From the NCBI RefSeq assembly GCF_018873765.1, contig NC_057925.1, positions 22,269,568 through 22,333,567 on the forward strand: a stretch of 64,000 bases of DNA, in the 5' to 3' direction. Below the pieces are notes generated by a model, which was not told the DNA's origin, made no database searches, and was given only the letters and a program-made list of their open reading frames with translations. Shown here piece after piece: positions 33,222-45,601 of this stretch; within the stretch, counting starts at the first letter, position 1; each line of letters begins with the position of its first letter. The stretch is from Telopea speciosissima. Taxonomy: Eukaryota; Streptophyta; Magnoliopsida; Proteales; Proteaceae. A program made the position numbers and the translations under genes.

Positions 33222-36161
33222 ATGGCTCATTATTATAACATTGACGACATTATCATGGATAGGAGGTTATTGCCTATGGATTTTCATGCTGATTTTGTTA
33301 AGAATTTACCCTATTTCTGATTCCCCACTTTAACTCACACTCGCTCGCAGATCATCTCAGTTTTCCAAGTGGCTGCTAATGGAGTTGGACTCCTTGATCC
33401 CAATGCGGAAACAAATAGTGTATGACCTTTGGAAAGCGTGAACTTATGCAAACTAATTGTTAATTGTGTTCTAATGGTTTGGTTGTCTGTCCTAGACAGG
33501 TTGAACAAGGTTCAAAGGTAGAGCTACCTTTCTGGCTAGCCCAAGAGTTGCACCTTAGGCAGGCAATTGCTATGAATGTGCTTGCCTGTTTCAATCAAAA
33601 GTAAGGTTTTTAGTTCCTCTAATTGAATTTTGATGTAAAAGAAACAGATATTACTTGCATCAGTGTTGGATGTTAAGAAGAAACATTGTTCCTTACCTGC
33701 ATCGTTTATACTGCACTGCTCTGACTTGCTGGGACCGGCTGTTTGATGACCTGATTCTGCCCATCTAGCCATTAGAATGTAAATATTTTTTTCTTCTGGC
33801 TCTACATCTTAATCTTCAAAGCATACAAAAGAACATTGTTAATACTTGCATCAGTGTTGGATGTTAAGAAGAACCACAGTTTCTTATCTGCATTGTAACA
33901 TTGCACTACTTTGACCTGCTGGGACCGGCTATTTGATGACCTGATTCTGCCCTTCTAGCCATTAGAATGTAAATATTTTTTTCTTCTGGCTCTGCATCTT
34001 AATCTTCCAAGCATACAAAAGAACAAAGTCAACTGTTATAACCCTGTTTAGATCAATTTTAGTCCTATAGTATCTCCTAAGGTGGTGCCTATAAATTGGT
34101 TGGGACCTACTCCCTTGCAGCTATGTTTTGTTTAGACATCTAGAACAGATTTTCCCAGCATTGATGCAAGTTTTTCTGAAAAGAAAATGAATTAGATTTT
34201 ATATTGTCTATCAGTAATTTGTTTTTGTAACTGCCAGAATAAGGAAGTCAGTCCAGGCAGATGCTGCATGTGTTGATCTCAGGAATAGGTGCCCCTACTT
34301 CTATGAATTAGGGTGCAAGATTGCACCCCTGTGAGTTCCCTTCCCTCAGAATTTCTCTTGTGCATATTTTTGAGTTGTTTACGATGTACTGAAATATATT
34401 TGTTTGAGAGAAAAGACTTATGTCCCATTTTTCACTCTCGGAGTAGTTCAACTTGTGCCATTATCATTTTGTTGTTCACTGCAAGGCATTTGTAATCGCA
34501 TTCATGGTAGACCAATGACATCCAATGCCCTTTGTATTTATGCATAAAGAATTCAGACATTCCATTTTTTATTTTAAATGTAATGTAGATTATACCTAAC
34601 TCCATTCTTTTTAGTGGTGCCTTTTTTTTGTTCTTTTTGGTTTTATGAGAAAAAATAATGTGTATTACTATAGTGAGGTGTCCAAAAAAAAAAAAAAACC
34701 TGTAGAAAATCAACCAAGATGCCGTATAAAGTGATGCCATTTAATGTCAAATAAATCATAAAATTAACGTAAGATGCTGGTCAATTGGATGCTCTGACCA
34801 ACTAAAACATGCGCTTCTGATGGGAGTTGGACAATTTTCTTGGTCCTCTTGATCAATCCAATTAGACAGATGTGAGTTCTGTTAGCTTTCAAGCATTAGA
34901 ATAGGGCTTACAACAGAAACAAAAGGAAGATATTCAAATTAGGTTAGATATCAGATCTGAAGGAATAGAAAGAACATATCAGAAATAGAGGGAGACGGAT
35001 ATGTTCTCATCAGAGGCCGAAGCAGAGAATAAGGATAACACAAATAGAAGAGAAGGAATAGAAGTGATAGAAAAGAACTGTATTGTTACTTGTAAGAGAT
35101 GATTTGGCAGTCTTTGCTGGAACAATGGAATATTGATTCATAAAAAGACATCAACATCATTGCATTGTTTTGTTCTAAATTTCCTCTTTCTTAATATGGG
35201 TTATGGTGTGGATTCTGGTTTTTTAGGTTGATTAAGGATATCAACTTTCATTTAATTAGTTTACTTTAAAAGTACAAACTTTAAAGGCATGCTTTAGGAA
35301 GGATATTTTTCCTTCTTTTTCTCGTATTATGGAAGGGTTGGATGGGTGTTGAACAGTTGCTCTAACAAATGCTCAACTGTTCAGAAAAGTTGCCTCTTGA
35401 CTGTTGAGTCTCTCTTAAGTACATAAAAAGGTGATGCCAAACAAGAATATAGTTTTTTTTTTACTTTGATTGTACACGAGCATTTTGGCTTCTGTTTTCA
35501 CATCTCTAAATCTTCTGGAGTGCATTATTTTACGAGCATTTTGGCTGGAGACTGGAATTACTGAATGCATGTTTGTGGATAGTGCTTTGGCCAGTAGCAT
35601 GCCTGAATAATTCATTCTCCTTCAAGTTATACCCGGAATAGAGTTGAGTGGTGAAACAGGATTCATGTGGTTGACCCTTGTCAGTTGGGATAAGGCATAG
35701 TTGAGTTGAGATTAATGCAAATAATTACGTTATTTTCAATTCAATTATTTCTATGATAGTATTGCTGCAAGTGGAATGGCTGGTTCTGAAGAAATTTTTT
35801 TGTAATGGTTAGGGTTGGTGACCGAACCATTGGGTCCTTCCTCTTGTATACATTTTCCAGTAGGTATAATGAAGTTTTGAGCAAGGCCCACAGTGCAGCA
35901 TTTGCGGTAGCTCCCAAGTTTTTGAATCTTCTTACAAAAGAAGAAACTCATTGTGAGATTTCAACATGTTTGACTCTTCTTCTTCTTTTTCTTTTTCTCT
36001 TCACCATGGATTATTAGTGAACCATTGAAGTCATTGTTGTCCCTTTTGAAGTGTATGAAGCAGCCCGATCTTCAATGGCAGCGTTTAAGAAATGGTGGAC
36101 AGGTGGGCCCAGATTTGAAAGGGCATCCATTCTTGGAATAAAGAGGAAACCTGCTAATTAG
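33222..36161 (+). CDS. PSF3: DNA replication complex GINS subunit PSF3
   Basis: PSF3 is one of four subunits of GINS, the nuclear complex that joins CDC45 and MCM2-7 to form the replicative helicase. Exons: about 33222-33265 or -33296 (MAHYYNIDDIIMD), 33351-33419 (FQVAANGVGLLDPNAETN), 33500-33600 (VEQGSKVELPFWLAQELHLR), 34238-34330 (ADAACVDLRNRCPYFYELGC), 35813-35952 (VGDRTIGSFLLYTFSSRYNE) and 36052-36161 (SSMAAFKKWWTGGPRFERAS, ending KRKPAN). Exons 2-6 join in frame with GT-AG borders. Length is about 185-195 residues, as in plant PSF3. The exon 1/2 border is uncertain: the family-like donor GAG|GTTATT (33265/33266) leaves the frame one base short, while a GTTAAG donor at 33297 keeps frame but makes a 54-bp intron. 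Confidence 0.9.
33653..34026 (+). repeat. 191-bp tandem duplication in PSF3 intron 3
   Basis: The unit beginning ACTTGCATCAGTGTTGGATG (33653) is repeated from 33844 with a few substitutions and indels. Both copies end near GCATACAAAAGAAC. It is intronic, so it does not alter the protein. Confidence 0.9.
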
Positions 36162-37323
36162 ATGCAAGCTCTGGCTGCCATTCTATCTCAATCCCTTTGC
36201 CAACAAAAAGTGGTGAACCAGGAATTTTAATATTTGAGGGGGCATTAATTAGTTTATCAAGTTGCCTTACAATATTCATTTGTCTCATCCAGTGTAAGAA
36301 TGTAGCAATGGAAAACAACAATAATACTAATACAAATTTGATGGTGCTCATTTGGTTATCTGTTTTATCTTTTTTTTCCCTCACTTACCCCCCCTTAGTT
36401 ATTGAGTGGGTTATTTTCCCTGCTTTAGTGATTTTTTATTATTAACTTGTAGCTTGTGATCTTTGATCATTTTAATTGAATTAAGTACTGTCTCATAAAA
36501 TAATTATGGTTTGTAGCAAGGATTAAGGAGTAGAAAGTCAGATATTTTTATCACCCAAAGCATTTTTAGTAATCGGGTTCCCAACTGGATAAAACACTAG
36601 GCAAGAAATAATTGAATTACCTTGCAAACAGTTAGATGATTAAGATCAACTTATTAGACTCAATATATGAGGCTTTATATTTTAGGGGATATAGTTGAAT
36701 TAAAAATTTTATTGTCCTCATCCAACATGTGGAATTGATAGTAACCCTGCCTTGTGGCAAGTAGGTGGATGAGCCTGATCCTAAATCCTGTTGATCCAAA
36801 TTGGCTGATCTAGAAAGAGTTTTAGGGTTCAGGCTGAATCACAATCCTAATTGGTTGAGGTTGGTCTTGTTGTTGGTTGCATTTATGTGAACCTTGCTCA
36901 GGACCCTATACAAGGGTTACCATTGTAATTTACTTTGTTTTAAGAATCTGTTCATTCTGCTAGTGCAAGTTCTCTACCCTGGAGGAGAATTAGATAAAGG
37001 CTCCTCCCCCTTATGCTGTTAGTTTCTTACCTTTGAATGACAAGCTTTCTACATCTTGCAGGTGAATACCCTATATTTTGGATCGTATAATATTAAATTA
37101 ACCACTCTCCCTAATCAGTGTAAATGAAGCTCTGACTTCATTAACATGGTTGATAGGGACTGAAACGAGCCGTTATGACAGTATTCCTAGACCTCAGAGC
37201 ATCACCATGGAGGTTGAATTGGGACATTATGTGCTCGCCCCTTATATACTGATTCTATGGTTGCATGGTCGCTTTTTTTTTTTTTTTTTTGAACCTTTAA
37301 AACAAAAGAAAATCACTGTCAGG

Positions 37324-37354
<31 letters not shown>

Positions 37355-39620
37355 TGGGATTCTTGCACATAGATTCTTAGTAATTTACTCCCCGCCACCA
37401 TTTGCAATAATAAAACAGCTTAATATATTCAATTCTTTTTTTAATACTCATTAACATTGTTTTTTTTTTTTTTTTAACTTTTATTTTTTCACATGCAATT
37501 GCACACATACGTTGCACGTGTGAGTTTACTAGTAAATAATATATGTATGTCCATGTTTGTTTTGAAGCATTATACTGTATGAAATGATTTGCTTATTGTT
37601 TAATTGACTGTTAAAAAGAATATAAAAATTGTTATTAAGAGCTTGATCATAAACATATGAATTGTTCAATGTTAAGAGGACATAAGAGGACCGATAAAAA
37701 GAAACGATAAAGAGAAAGGGTAAATGATAAGAAGAGTAATGACCACTTGTGAGGGCAATGACATAGCGAGGGATCGCCGCGTGTCCTCCACCTCATCCCT
37801 CTTTGCGGAGAAGAGAGAGGAGAGAGAGATATAGCTAAATCGTATGTAGGGATTCGCCACCTAGAGGGGGGTCTAGGACATGAGATTGTAATGTAATGAG
37901 TCTTATGCTATGCCCTTTTTGGGAGACAAATGGTCTGTTGGTCTAGGTACATATCAAGTTACGATCTGAGGAAGGTATTAGGTACCCCAATCCACCCGGA
38001 GTTGCCAGACTTTCTGATACTAGGAAGCATAAGGTCATAACATGCTTTGGGGAAAAATGTAAAGTACAAGTAGATAAATAAAATACAAAGAGAAGGTAAG
38101 AAAACAAACCTGTAAGTTCGGCTGCAAGTCAGGGGTTAGTATACAAGAAAAATAAGAAAGGACTTAAGAACCTAAATGACCTAGGCATGATTGACTCTAA
38201 TTTAAGCATGATGATGCGACAAATGCATGAGGATGCATGTGCAAGAAGAAATATGAAAGTTGACAACATGAATGCTAACATGACGGAGTCTTACACTTCG
38301 GGGGAGGGAGGTCATAAGGATATGCATGCATGTAGGTAACATACAACATAAAAAAGAAGAAAAGAAAGAGAAAGGCAATGAGTATTTGTGATCACCATCT
38401 AGAGAGATGGGATCACAATCCTCCGGAGATGCAAAACAAAGTAAAATGTGGAAACCACGAAAATCAAGTAAGGTTTAAGAGTAAAGAGAGACCTACCTAG
38501 TTAGAAAATGGTCATTACGAAGTCGTGGAGGTTTCCCTTTTGTAACTCAGGATGTTTGCACGTTGAGCCCTTGCCGCTTGTTGTGGCTTCTCTTGCCTCT
38601 TGTATGCGATGCTTCATTCCCAAGCCTAAATTATCAGATGTATGTACTAAGACCTTGATCTTGAAGACTTAAGTGTGTTTTAATTGCACTCAAAAAGTGG
38701 AGGAGTGATCAACTAAGGCCAAGTGAGAGCCAAAGCTATGACTTCAAAAAGGGGGTTGAATGGGGGTTTTTTGTGAAGTTAAGGCTAGGATAAATCCATG
38801 TAACCCTCCTCAACATGAGAGGGGGTGTATTTATAGATGTAGAGTAGTGTGTGCACTCCCAAATTTGTGTAGGGATCTTGGGCTTGATTTGGATCGTCTA
38901 AAAGATGTGTCTTTGCATCGACGGTGGGTGTAAAATCAAGGTAAGAGCTAATGGGGTGTGGGTAAGTGGTTAGTTGTCTTAGGAGTGGTTTCTTGGGGCC
39001 TAAAGGAGCCAAAATTGAGATATAAGTTTCTAAATTTGAGCTTGGTAGCGAAAAGAATCGAGATCGGAGTAAAAAATGGCAAGTTTTGGCTTCTCCAATT
39101 TGCACAAATTCGACAATGAACTAGGGTTAAGTCGATATCGAAGGGGGATAAGGTCGACATCGAGTGGCTATCGATGAATAGAATTTGACATCGAGGGAAG
39201 TGGATCAGTCTTCAATGGTTAAATTATGAATGTTGAAGTAGGATAGACAATAGGAATGTTCTGCCTGAAAATCATACAAAAATGTTTCTCTCATCCGAGA
39301 GAAATGACTGAAGCCGTCTGTGAAGTCTTTTAACCTCAGTAAACTAAAATATCAAACAACGGCTACCCACTTATAATTATAGGGTAGCCACTGGGTTTAT
39401 ATTTCTTTTTCCAGAATACTTGTCATGTAGTGTGACCCTGACCGGTATCATCTTGTTGTGTGAATTGAGATAATACGTTTATTGCATCCATTGGTTTGCT
39501 ACTGATTCAGAACTTGTAATAATGGTCGATACTTAGCCGAAAACTATTTTTTGTAAAAACTTATCTGCAAGTTCCCAGCATGGTGCCAACTTCCCCCAAG
39601 ATGCTTCATGTCTCTTTTTT
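36162..39620. other. Downstream of PSF3: intergenic, simple repeats, possible LTR debris
   Basis: No gene recognised. It contains a T run (37270-37290), a (CT)n tract (37324-37350) and another T run near 37460. The words near 37970-38010 (GAGGAAGGTATTAGGTACCC) and the minus-strand CTATAAATAC near 38830 suggest remains of a gypsy-type LTR, without a matching second LTR in the window. Confidence 0.4.
37324..37350. repeat. (CT)n microsatellite
   Basis: About 13 CT units, downstream of a T run. Confidence 0.9.
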
Positions 39621-39623
39621 CCT

Positions 39624-40930
39624 TTAGTTTGAATGCGTAGAGAACGAAGGTTGGGCACCTTCGAACGAGGAAGAAACATATAAGAGATTAAAGTACAAAA
39701 GTGGACTAGGGAGAGTACAAAGTAGATGAGCCAATGTGAGGCATAGGCAAACCTGTTCCATTTGCAACATGAACTTGATCAGTGCTAGTGTAATCAAAAT
39801 GGGTACTGAGATTGGCAAAGTTGGTGGTAAGATGATGTGTAGGATTGGAGTCAGAGTACCAATAAGGATCGTAGTGACCAGTGGATGGAGCAGCATACAT
39901 GGCAAAGGCTGGTGATGGAGGAGGCCAGTAACTGATATGGTAATGCTAGTAGCATTGAATGGCAGAGTGGCCATGGCATTGATAAACTTGATAGGTGATA
40001 CAAGGGTGAGAATCCAAGCCATCAGAGAAGGGGTGCCCAAAATTTTGCAACCACGGTTGCGGCCGTGGCCACGCCCACGTCCACAGTTAAAGGAAGAAGA
40101 AGTCGGTGTGTCAAAAAATTTTATGGCAGCATTGACACTGAGGTTGGAATCGATGGGTGGTTCGACAATGGGGGATTGAAGGAGAACCTCCTGGTTGAAG
40201 AGCAATCCAAGTAAGTCATCAGAGATATGGGCTCCAGCTGTGAGGTAATGGATGTAATGAACACATCATATTCATATCCAGGGCTGCCAAGAATACTTGG
40301 AACAAATTGGTATTAAGAAATTGAATGTATAGCGACAGCAAGATGATCATCCAAGGATGTGGCCTTTTTTACTGTAGTCGGTGATGGAAAGAACGCCCTT
40401 CTTGAAGGAGTGAAGTTGAAATTTAAGTCGCATTATGCATGTGTGTGAGGAGCATACATCTTCTCAAGGGCTCCCCACATGGCATGGGGGGTATCAAGGC
40501 CGATGACATGTACAAAGACGGATTCAGTGAGAGTGGAAAGAAGACAGCGGAGAATGAGCTTATCTTGATGTTGTCATGATGTATACTCCAAGTTTACAGT
40601 GGTAGCATCGATGTCATGAAAAGATGGTGTGGAACCAGCGGTGGAGGAAGGAACCGTTGAAGAGGGTAATAGATATGAGTTATCAACATACTGAAGAAAT
40701 TATGCGCATCATAAGAGGTAGTTGTTGTGGTCCAGCTTGATTTGAAGGACATGAGAGATGTTGTCGATGGCAAAAGGAGTGGGAGGGGAAGTAAAGGTAG
40801 TGGATGAATTGAGAGAGGAAGTAGAGGAGGAGGAGGAGGACAAAGCCATGATATTTAGTAGTGGGTGAAAAGTCGTTGTAGCTCTGATACCATATAAAGT
40901 TCTATGATGGAAAGTCTCACACATCATTAG
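39624..40930 (-). pseudogene. Copia-C: Ty1/copia gag-protease remnant
   Basis: On the minus strand a leader MALSSSSSSTSSLNSS with FAIDNISHVLQIKLDHNNYL is the start of copia gag. LKFQLHSFKKGVLSITDY (about 40420) is the gag core. ISDDLLGLLFNQEVLLQSP and a Gly/Arg-rich segment follow. The 39706-39900 frame is the protease: YWYSDSNPTHHLTTNFANLS with DQVHVANGTGLP, where DSG-A-T of the family reads DSN-P-T. The reading ends near 39620 with no integrase or RT. Several stops and frame changes mark it as dead. Confidence 0.82.
40881..40892 (-). other. Primer binding site of Copia-C
   Basis: The minus strand reads TGGTATCAGAGC, complementary to the initiator-Met tRNA 3' end, just upstream of the gag start. 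The 5' LTR should therefore lie to the right of about 40894. Its outer end is not recognised. Confidence 0.8.
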
Positions 40931-41100
40931 CGTGTGGAGTTTGTATATTTATATTGAGTTGTACAGTGCGTGAGTGAAAGGCTCTTGTTACAAAGGATTA
41001 CAAAAGATAAGAGTCACAGTGATCAAGTTGTTATACGAGATATACAAGATGAGTTTTGAGATAAGATATCCATAGATTGAGGTGGTTTTAGCCTCAACTT

Positions 41101-41912
41101 CTAGTAATTAGAGACCAAAACAAATTAGGGGTAAGGGTGTTTTCTATAATAAGATTATGATGTGTTCTTAGGAAACTGTAGGATGATATTGTTATTTGAC
41201 AAATAATCCTTACTGACACATAGTTGGAAAACCAGATTTTTTGACTCCATTCGTCTTTCAAAAAAACTTGGTGACTCGGCTTTGTCAAACTCGCTAAAGG
41301 CCAGTGACCTTTTGTTTTATTTTTTATTTTTAATACAATCGATATATATATATATAAATTGATAAAAAAAAAAAATACAAAAAAATATGGAAAAAACCAG
41401 ATAAAATAAGGAATCACATATCGATGCATTTTGAATTTATACCATTGAACACGAGTAGGGAGTCGAAGAGTTGAGGGTTTCTTATTATTTTAGAATATAA
41501 ATTTAGTATTTTACTCAACTCAGTTTCTAAATGAACCAGCTTTATGGCTTTTCTAAAAATGACTAAACTCATCGAGTTTGTCATGACTTTGATAAAAATA
41601 TAAAGTCTTATTTGACTCGGATGATTTATGACCCAATCTCGTCATTTTTTACCTTGACCTAGTTTATACGACTCTTGACCAGGTTTTCCAAAATTTTGAC
41701 TCGACTCGAGCTACTCGCCCAGTTAAAACCTGATTTTCCAACTATGACTAGCACATCAACCCCTTCGGGCTATTTCAAAAAACAAAAACAGAAGGGGCAT
41801 TTATTGCCGCCTTGGCTTCCAGTGATTGGAAACCAAAACAAACTAGCTAGAGGTAAGGGTGTTTTCTATGGTAATATTATGATATATTATTAGGAAATTA
41901 TGAGATAATGTT
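41101..41912. repeat. Pair of diverged direct repeats about 715 bp apart
   Basis: GACCAAAACAAATTAGGGGT and the following AAGGGTGTTTTCTATAATAA (41112-41155) recur as AACCAAAACAAACTAGCTAG and AAGGGTGTTTTCTATGGTAA (41830-41875), each continuing with ATTATGAT and TTAGGAAA. The interval holds repeated GACTCG words but no gene. Confidence 0.55.
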
Positions 41913-42155
41913 TTTACTTTGCCCCTTTTTTATACCTTTGTTGTTTTTCTTTACCAAAATCATAAATGGAAAAAAGAACTCTATAGGATAGTGTATCGGT
42001 TGTGCCCAGATACAGAGGAGGGTGAAATGACCGTCCTACTGTCCATGAAAGGTGAAATTGATACCACTGTTGATGTTTCTATACACGCTCCCATTGGTCC
42101 TAGTACATGCGTAGTGGCCACGCTCTCCCATAGAAAACACTTCCTTATCTTAAAT

Positions 42156-42336
42156 TAGGGAGAAAGAACGCTACCTGGTGTTGTGTGTGGGCGTGTACCT
42201 GCACCCAAACATAGTCCAACACAAAAAGACCGTCGCATACCCTGTGGAAAGGTCTAGGGGTGCGGTGGTCTTTTTTATACCAGGCTGTGTTTAGGCGCAG
42301 GTACCACACACTGCACCGATTAGGGTTCCTTTTCCA
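42156..42336. mobile_element. MITE-like inverted-repeat element
   Basis: The left end GGGAGAAAGAACGCTACCTG and the following GTGTTGTGTG are inverted at the right end, where the sequence reads GCGCAGGTACCACACACTGC then ATTAGGGTTCCTTTTCC. The arms are about 55 bp and imperfect. CTTAAAT stands at 42149-42155 and 42337-42343 and may be the target duplication. There is no coding capacity. Confidence 0.65.
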
Positions 42337-43989
42337 CTTAAATGACTAAAATGAATTATTTTGAATAATTCTTCGTCTGAATATTTCTCGAATCTTAATT
42401 GCTAACTATGAGTTGTACCTCTTGAATCATGGTTTGAGGTACCAATATTGGATTACTTGACACAGTCGATACTGCATGGTTTTGAAGGTGACCGATACTG
42501 ACACCTAGCCGATACTGTATCGGTGAAATGGTATGGACTAGGGGTAAATGGTCAAAAACTTATTTTTGTAAGGAAACACAGGGGTAAACTTGTCCTATAC
42601 GGCCGATCTATTCTGATACCGTGTTGATATTGTGTTGGTTTTGAAGCTGATCAATGCCCAATTCAATACCATGCACTAAAACCATGCTCTGAATGACATA
42701 GTTGAAAAATTAGGTTTTGACTCGAGCAAGTCACCCAAGTCGAGTAAAAAATTCTTAAAACCGGGTCAAGATTCTTGAAGACTTGTCCAAGCTTAAAAAT
42801 GCCTAGACACCGTGTTTCACCATTTATCCCCTCTTTTGAAGTATTAAAGGAGAAAGCTTGCTCACCCAAAAAAACAAAAAGACAAAGCATGAAGAATTAT
42901 GCACCGTGGTTCACCATTTATCTCCTCTTTTATGTACTGTGGTTTTTCAGTTTGCAAAAGATTTATGTACTCATTACCCCATTACCCAAGAGACAAGATT
43001 AAATATTGGAAAAAGAAGAATTGTTACTATTTGAGAGGAGTCAAATGCCACAGAGAAGATGCATTTAATGCCATCAACTTTCCAATGAAGAATTGTTGTT
43101 ATTTGTGAGGAGTCAAATGCGCCAAAGAATATGCATTTAATGCAATCAACATTAATATCAAAAATTGAAAAAGTATAAACGTTCTGGACATACTTTCAAA
43201 AGAAAACACAACTCATTTTCCAACTATGTTGAATGGTTAAAATTTTATTTTTCCGGCACAAATCATTAAGGCATACGTGTACCTTAAACCTATTCTCATG
43301 CCACCGTAAAGTTTTGGGTACTATATGCCTTATCTGTTTCATGTCACCTTTAACTTTTTCTTCAACCCTCATTGAGGATAAGACAAAATATTGTGATTTT
43401 TTTTTTTGGTGAAAATGTTGTGATCTTAATACGGATTGATTGGTTGAAAATGTTTGTTTTTTTTTCTTTTTAAAAAGATTGGGCTGAAAATGTTTAAAAA
43501 TATATTTTGTTAGTATTAGACCTCATATCGGCTGAAAAATAATTATAGATTAAAATTAAAAAAAAATAAAATACCATAATATTATAAAAATCAGAATGGG
43601 AGACAAAACTAAAATTAGAATTTTTTCCCCACCAAACTAAAAAGAATTTTTTTAGTTATAAAATACCAAAATACTATAAAAATCAAAATCTTTTGTTTTT
43701 TCCCCTTTACTTTATGTTCTATAATTCTTGTTGAATTTGGTTTCATGAAATTTCTTGACAGGATTATATGAACAAGATTCTCTAATTTATTGCACTTTAG
43801 AGTTATATAAGGTGTAGTTATTGTAGGCAAAACTACGGTCCATGGGATCATTATGGTTCACCATGGCAAACAAATATACTACAAAATTAGGGTTTTGCAC
43901 GCCCTGGGTTATGCCATGGTGTCCCATGGGTGCCCCATTAAATTTTAGGATTTTCTATCATTGCCCATGGGAACCATGGTGCATCCCTG
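42337..43989. other. Gene-free stretch with repeated short words
   Basis: At 42450-42660 words such as GATACTG, CCGATACTGTATCGG and GATACCGTG recur, a pattern seen near ends of hAT-like non-autonomous elements. A pair of related stretches at about 43010-43060 and 43080-43140 (AGAGGAGTCAAATGC/GTGAGGAGTCAAATGC) is present. No gene seen. Confidence 0.45.
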
Positions 43990-44470
43990 TTAGGGTTTCT
44001 CCTTTCCTGTTGTGTCCCATGCAATTATAGAACGCAATAGGGACGGGAAAAAAATCTCTAATCCATCACATGGCAAGAGAATCCATCCCATACTCGCATG
44101 ACGCTGCAAATTACTAGCAATAGCTATACAAAAAGGGTCTCCCTGCTTCTGAAACCTTACATCATAATATAAGTCTGAAATATAAATTAGATCTTTACCA
44201 TGCTTCCAAGGCCAAGTGGATTTGGTTGGAGATGGAAGAACATCGGTTATCTTTGGATTTGAACACCATACTTCTTGACTCTTCAACCCCAAAAATGAAG
44301 CGTGATCCAAATCGGACGGAATACTATGTAAAACGGGCTCCAAGTGTGAATAAGTAGTCATATAACCTGCAGCAAAAAAGGTAAATCTTCCTCCTGTCAA
44401 AAAGATATACGGCCATCCTGCTATACTCAATCCAAATATATAGTATCCAATAAGTGCAACAATCATCAAT
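43990..44470 (-). mobile_element. LINE tail fragment, same family as LINE-A
   Basis: One open frame reads IAGWPYIFLTGGRFTFFAAG, LDHASFLGLKSQEVWCSNPK and ITDVLPSPTKSTW. It lines up with the RNase H-like tail of LINE-A at 16285-16563 (AGWSYIFLLDGKFICFSAG, LGLDHAASMGLKIKEVWCSN). It is a 5'-truncated copy; a clear poly-A tail is not visible. This frame is better preserved than the one in LINE-A. Confidence 0.8.
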
Positions 44471-45149
44471 TGTTAATCACCAATTGTTAATCAAGCTGAC
44501 GGATTCCGACTGAAACAACAAAACAAAAGAAAAGAGGACTCATATTCAATGTCCAAAATACGAGAAAAGTAAGGTGAAAGCATGGAACAAAAACTCGATC
44601 AAAACCTGTCAAAATCACCGAGTTACCTCGGTTTGCCAGGTTCCTGAGACGAGTTGAAGGGGGGATTTTATAAAATTCTTGGATTCGATCGGGTTTCGAT
44701 GGTTTCGACACATATACCCATCGAAACTAGGGGAAACTTGGCTTGAAACTAGGACAGATAGGTATTTATGCCAGAAACCAGGACAGACACTTAGTTATGT
44801 CTAATATCATTTAAGTAAATTCATTTACTTAAGATATTATTCATAAAAAAAACAAATACCCCCTATTTGAATCCAATAAAAATAGTTAAAAAATAAAATT
44901 CCAAAAGAAAAAAAGTCAACCCCCCATTTCAAAAACGAAAACTGGATTTTCGACAATAGGTGCAATTTTCAACTTTCAAATGCTGGGGGTTTTCTCAAAT
45001 CTAAAAATTCCATAAATCTTAATATGGTAAAACAATGCTAAAAACCAAAGCTGCGATAAAATATTCATTTGTTTTGATGTCCAAAAAAATATTTTCATTC
45101 AGAGCGATTTTGACAGCATTCGCACTTACCAAATTAAATTTGACCGGTA
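44471..45149. other. Gene-free AT-rich stretch
   Basis: No ORF with a domain. A 14-bp word (CAATTGTTAATCAC/AA) is tandemly repeated at about 44466-44495, next to the LINE truncation point. Confidence 0.4.
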
Positions 45150-45269
45150 CATAACTCCTTCAATATAAATCAGATTTAAGCAATCTTGGATTTATTGGAA
45201 AGCTATCAAAACAAAGCTTTCTAATAAACCCAAGATTGCTTAAATCTCATTTATATTGAAGGAGTTATG
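45150..45269. repeat. Long inverted repeat (hairpin), about 55-bp arms
   Basis: The left arm 45150-45204 (CATAACTCCTTCAATATAAA through AGCAATCTTGGATTTATTGG) is the near-perfect reverse complement of 45214-45269 (through GGAGTTATG), with a loop of about 9 bases. Only a few mismatches occur. It could be a foldback/MITE-like element or give a miRNA-like hairpin transcript. Confidence 0.9.
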
Positions 45270-45421
45270 TTCTGAACAAACCTTATTTGATACCATATCC
45301 AAGAACAATATACAATATCAAACTTGCGAAGACCACAAAGCTCCGCAAAGAAATTTTTGTTTCCAGAATTCCCCCAATTCAAGATTCGAATGTGGAAGAA
45401 GCCACCGCCAATGGTTGTGAG

Positions 45422-45601
45422 ATGAAGATGAGAAGGCAATGTAGGATTTGGTGGCCAAAGCAGCTCTCATCTTCTAACCTAGATTCCGCCATCTTGTTCG
45501 GGTGGTTCATCCATTCTTCTCACTCTTCTCTTGACATTGTTGTAGCCGTTGCAGCTTCCCCAGATGAGATTTCAGTCTCTTTCTCTGATTCGGGTCTTCA
45601 G
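45422..45601 (+). CDS. Candidate 60-codon first exon, copy 1 (function unknown)
   Basis: The frame opens MKMRRQCRIWWPKQLSSS and runs through LDIVVAVAASPDEISVSF to ...SGLQ, where CTTCAG|GTACAA offers a splice donor exactly at a codon border. The reading is kept in both duplication copies, with substitutions but no stop or indel. I do not recognise the family. No second exon is found downstream before the RTE insertion, so it may be a gene fragment or the start of a gene with a long intron. The open frame extends upstream to 45287 in this copy, but only the part from the Met is shared. Confidence 0.45.
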
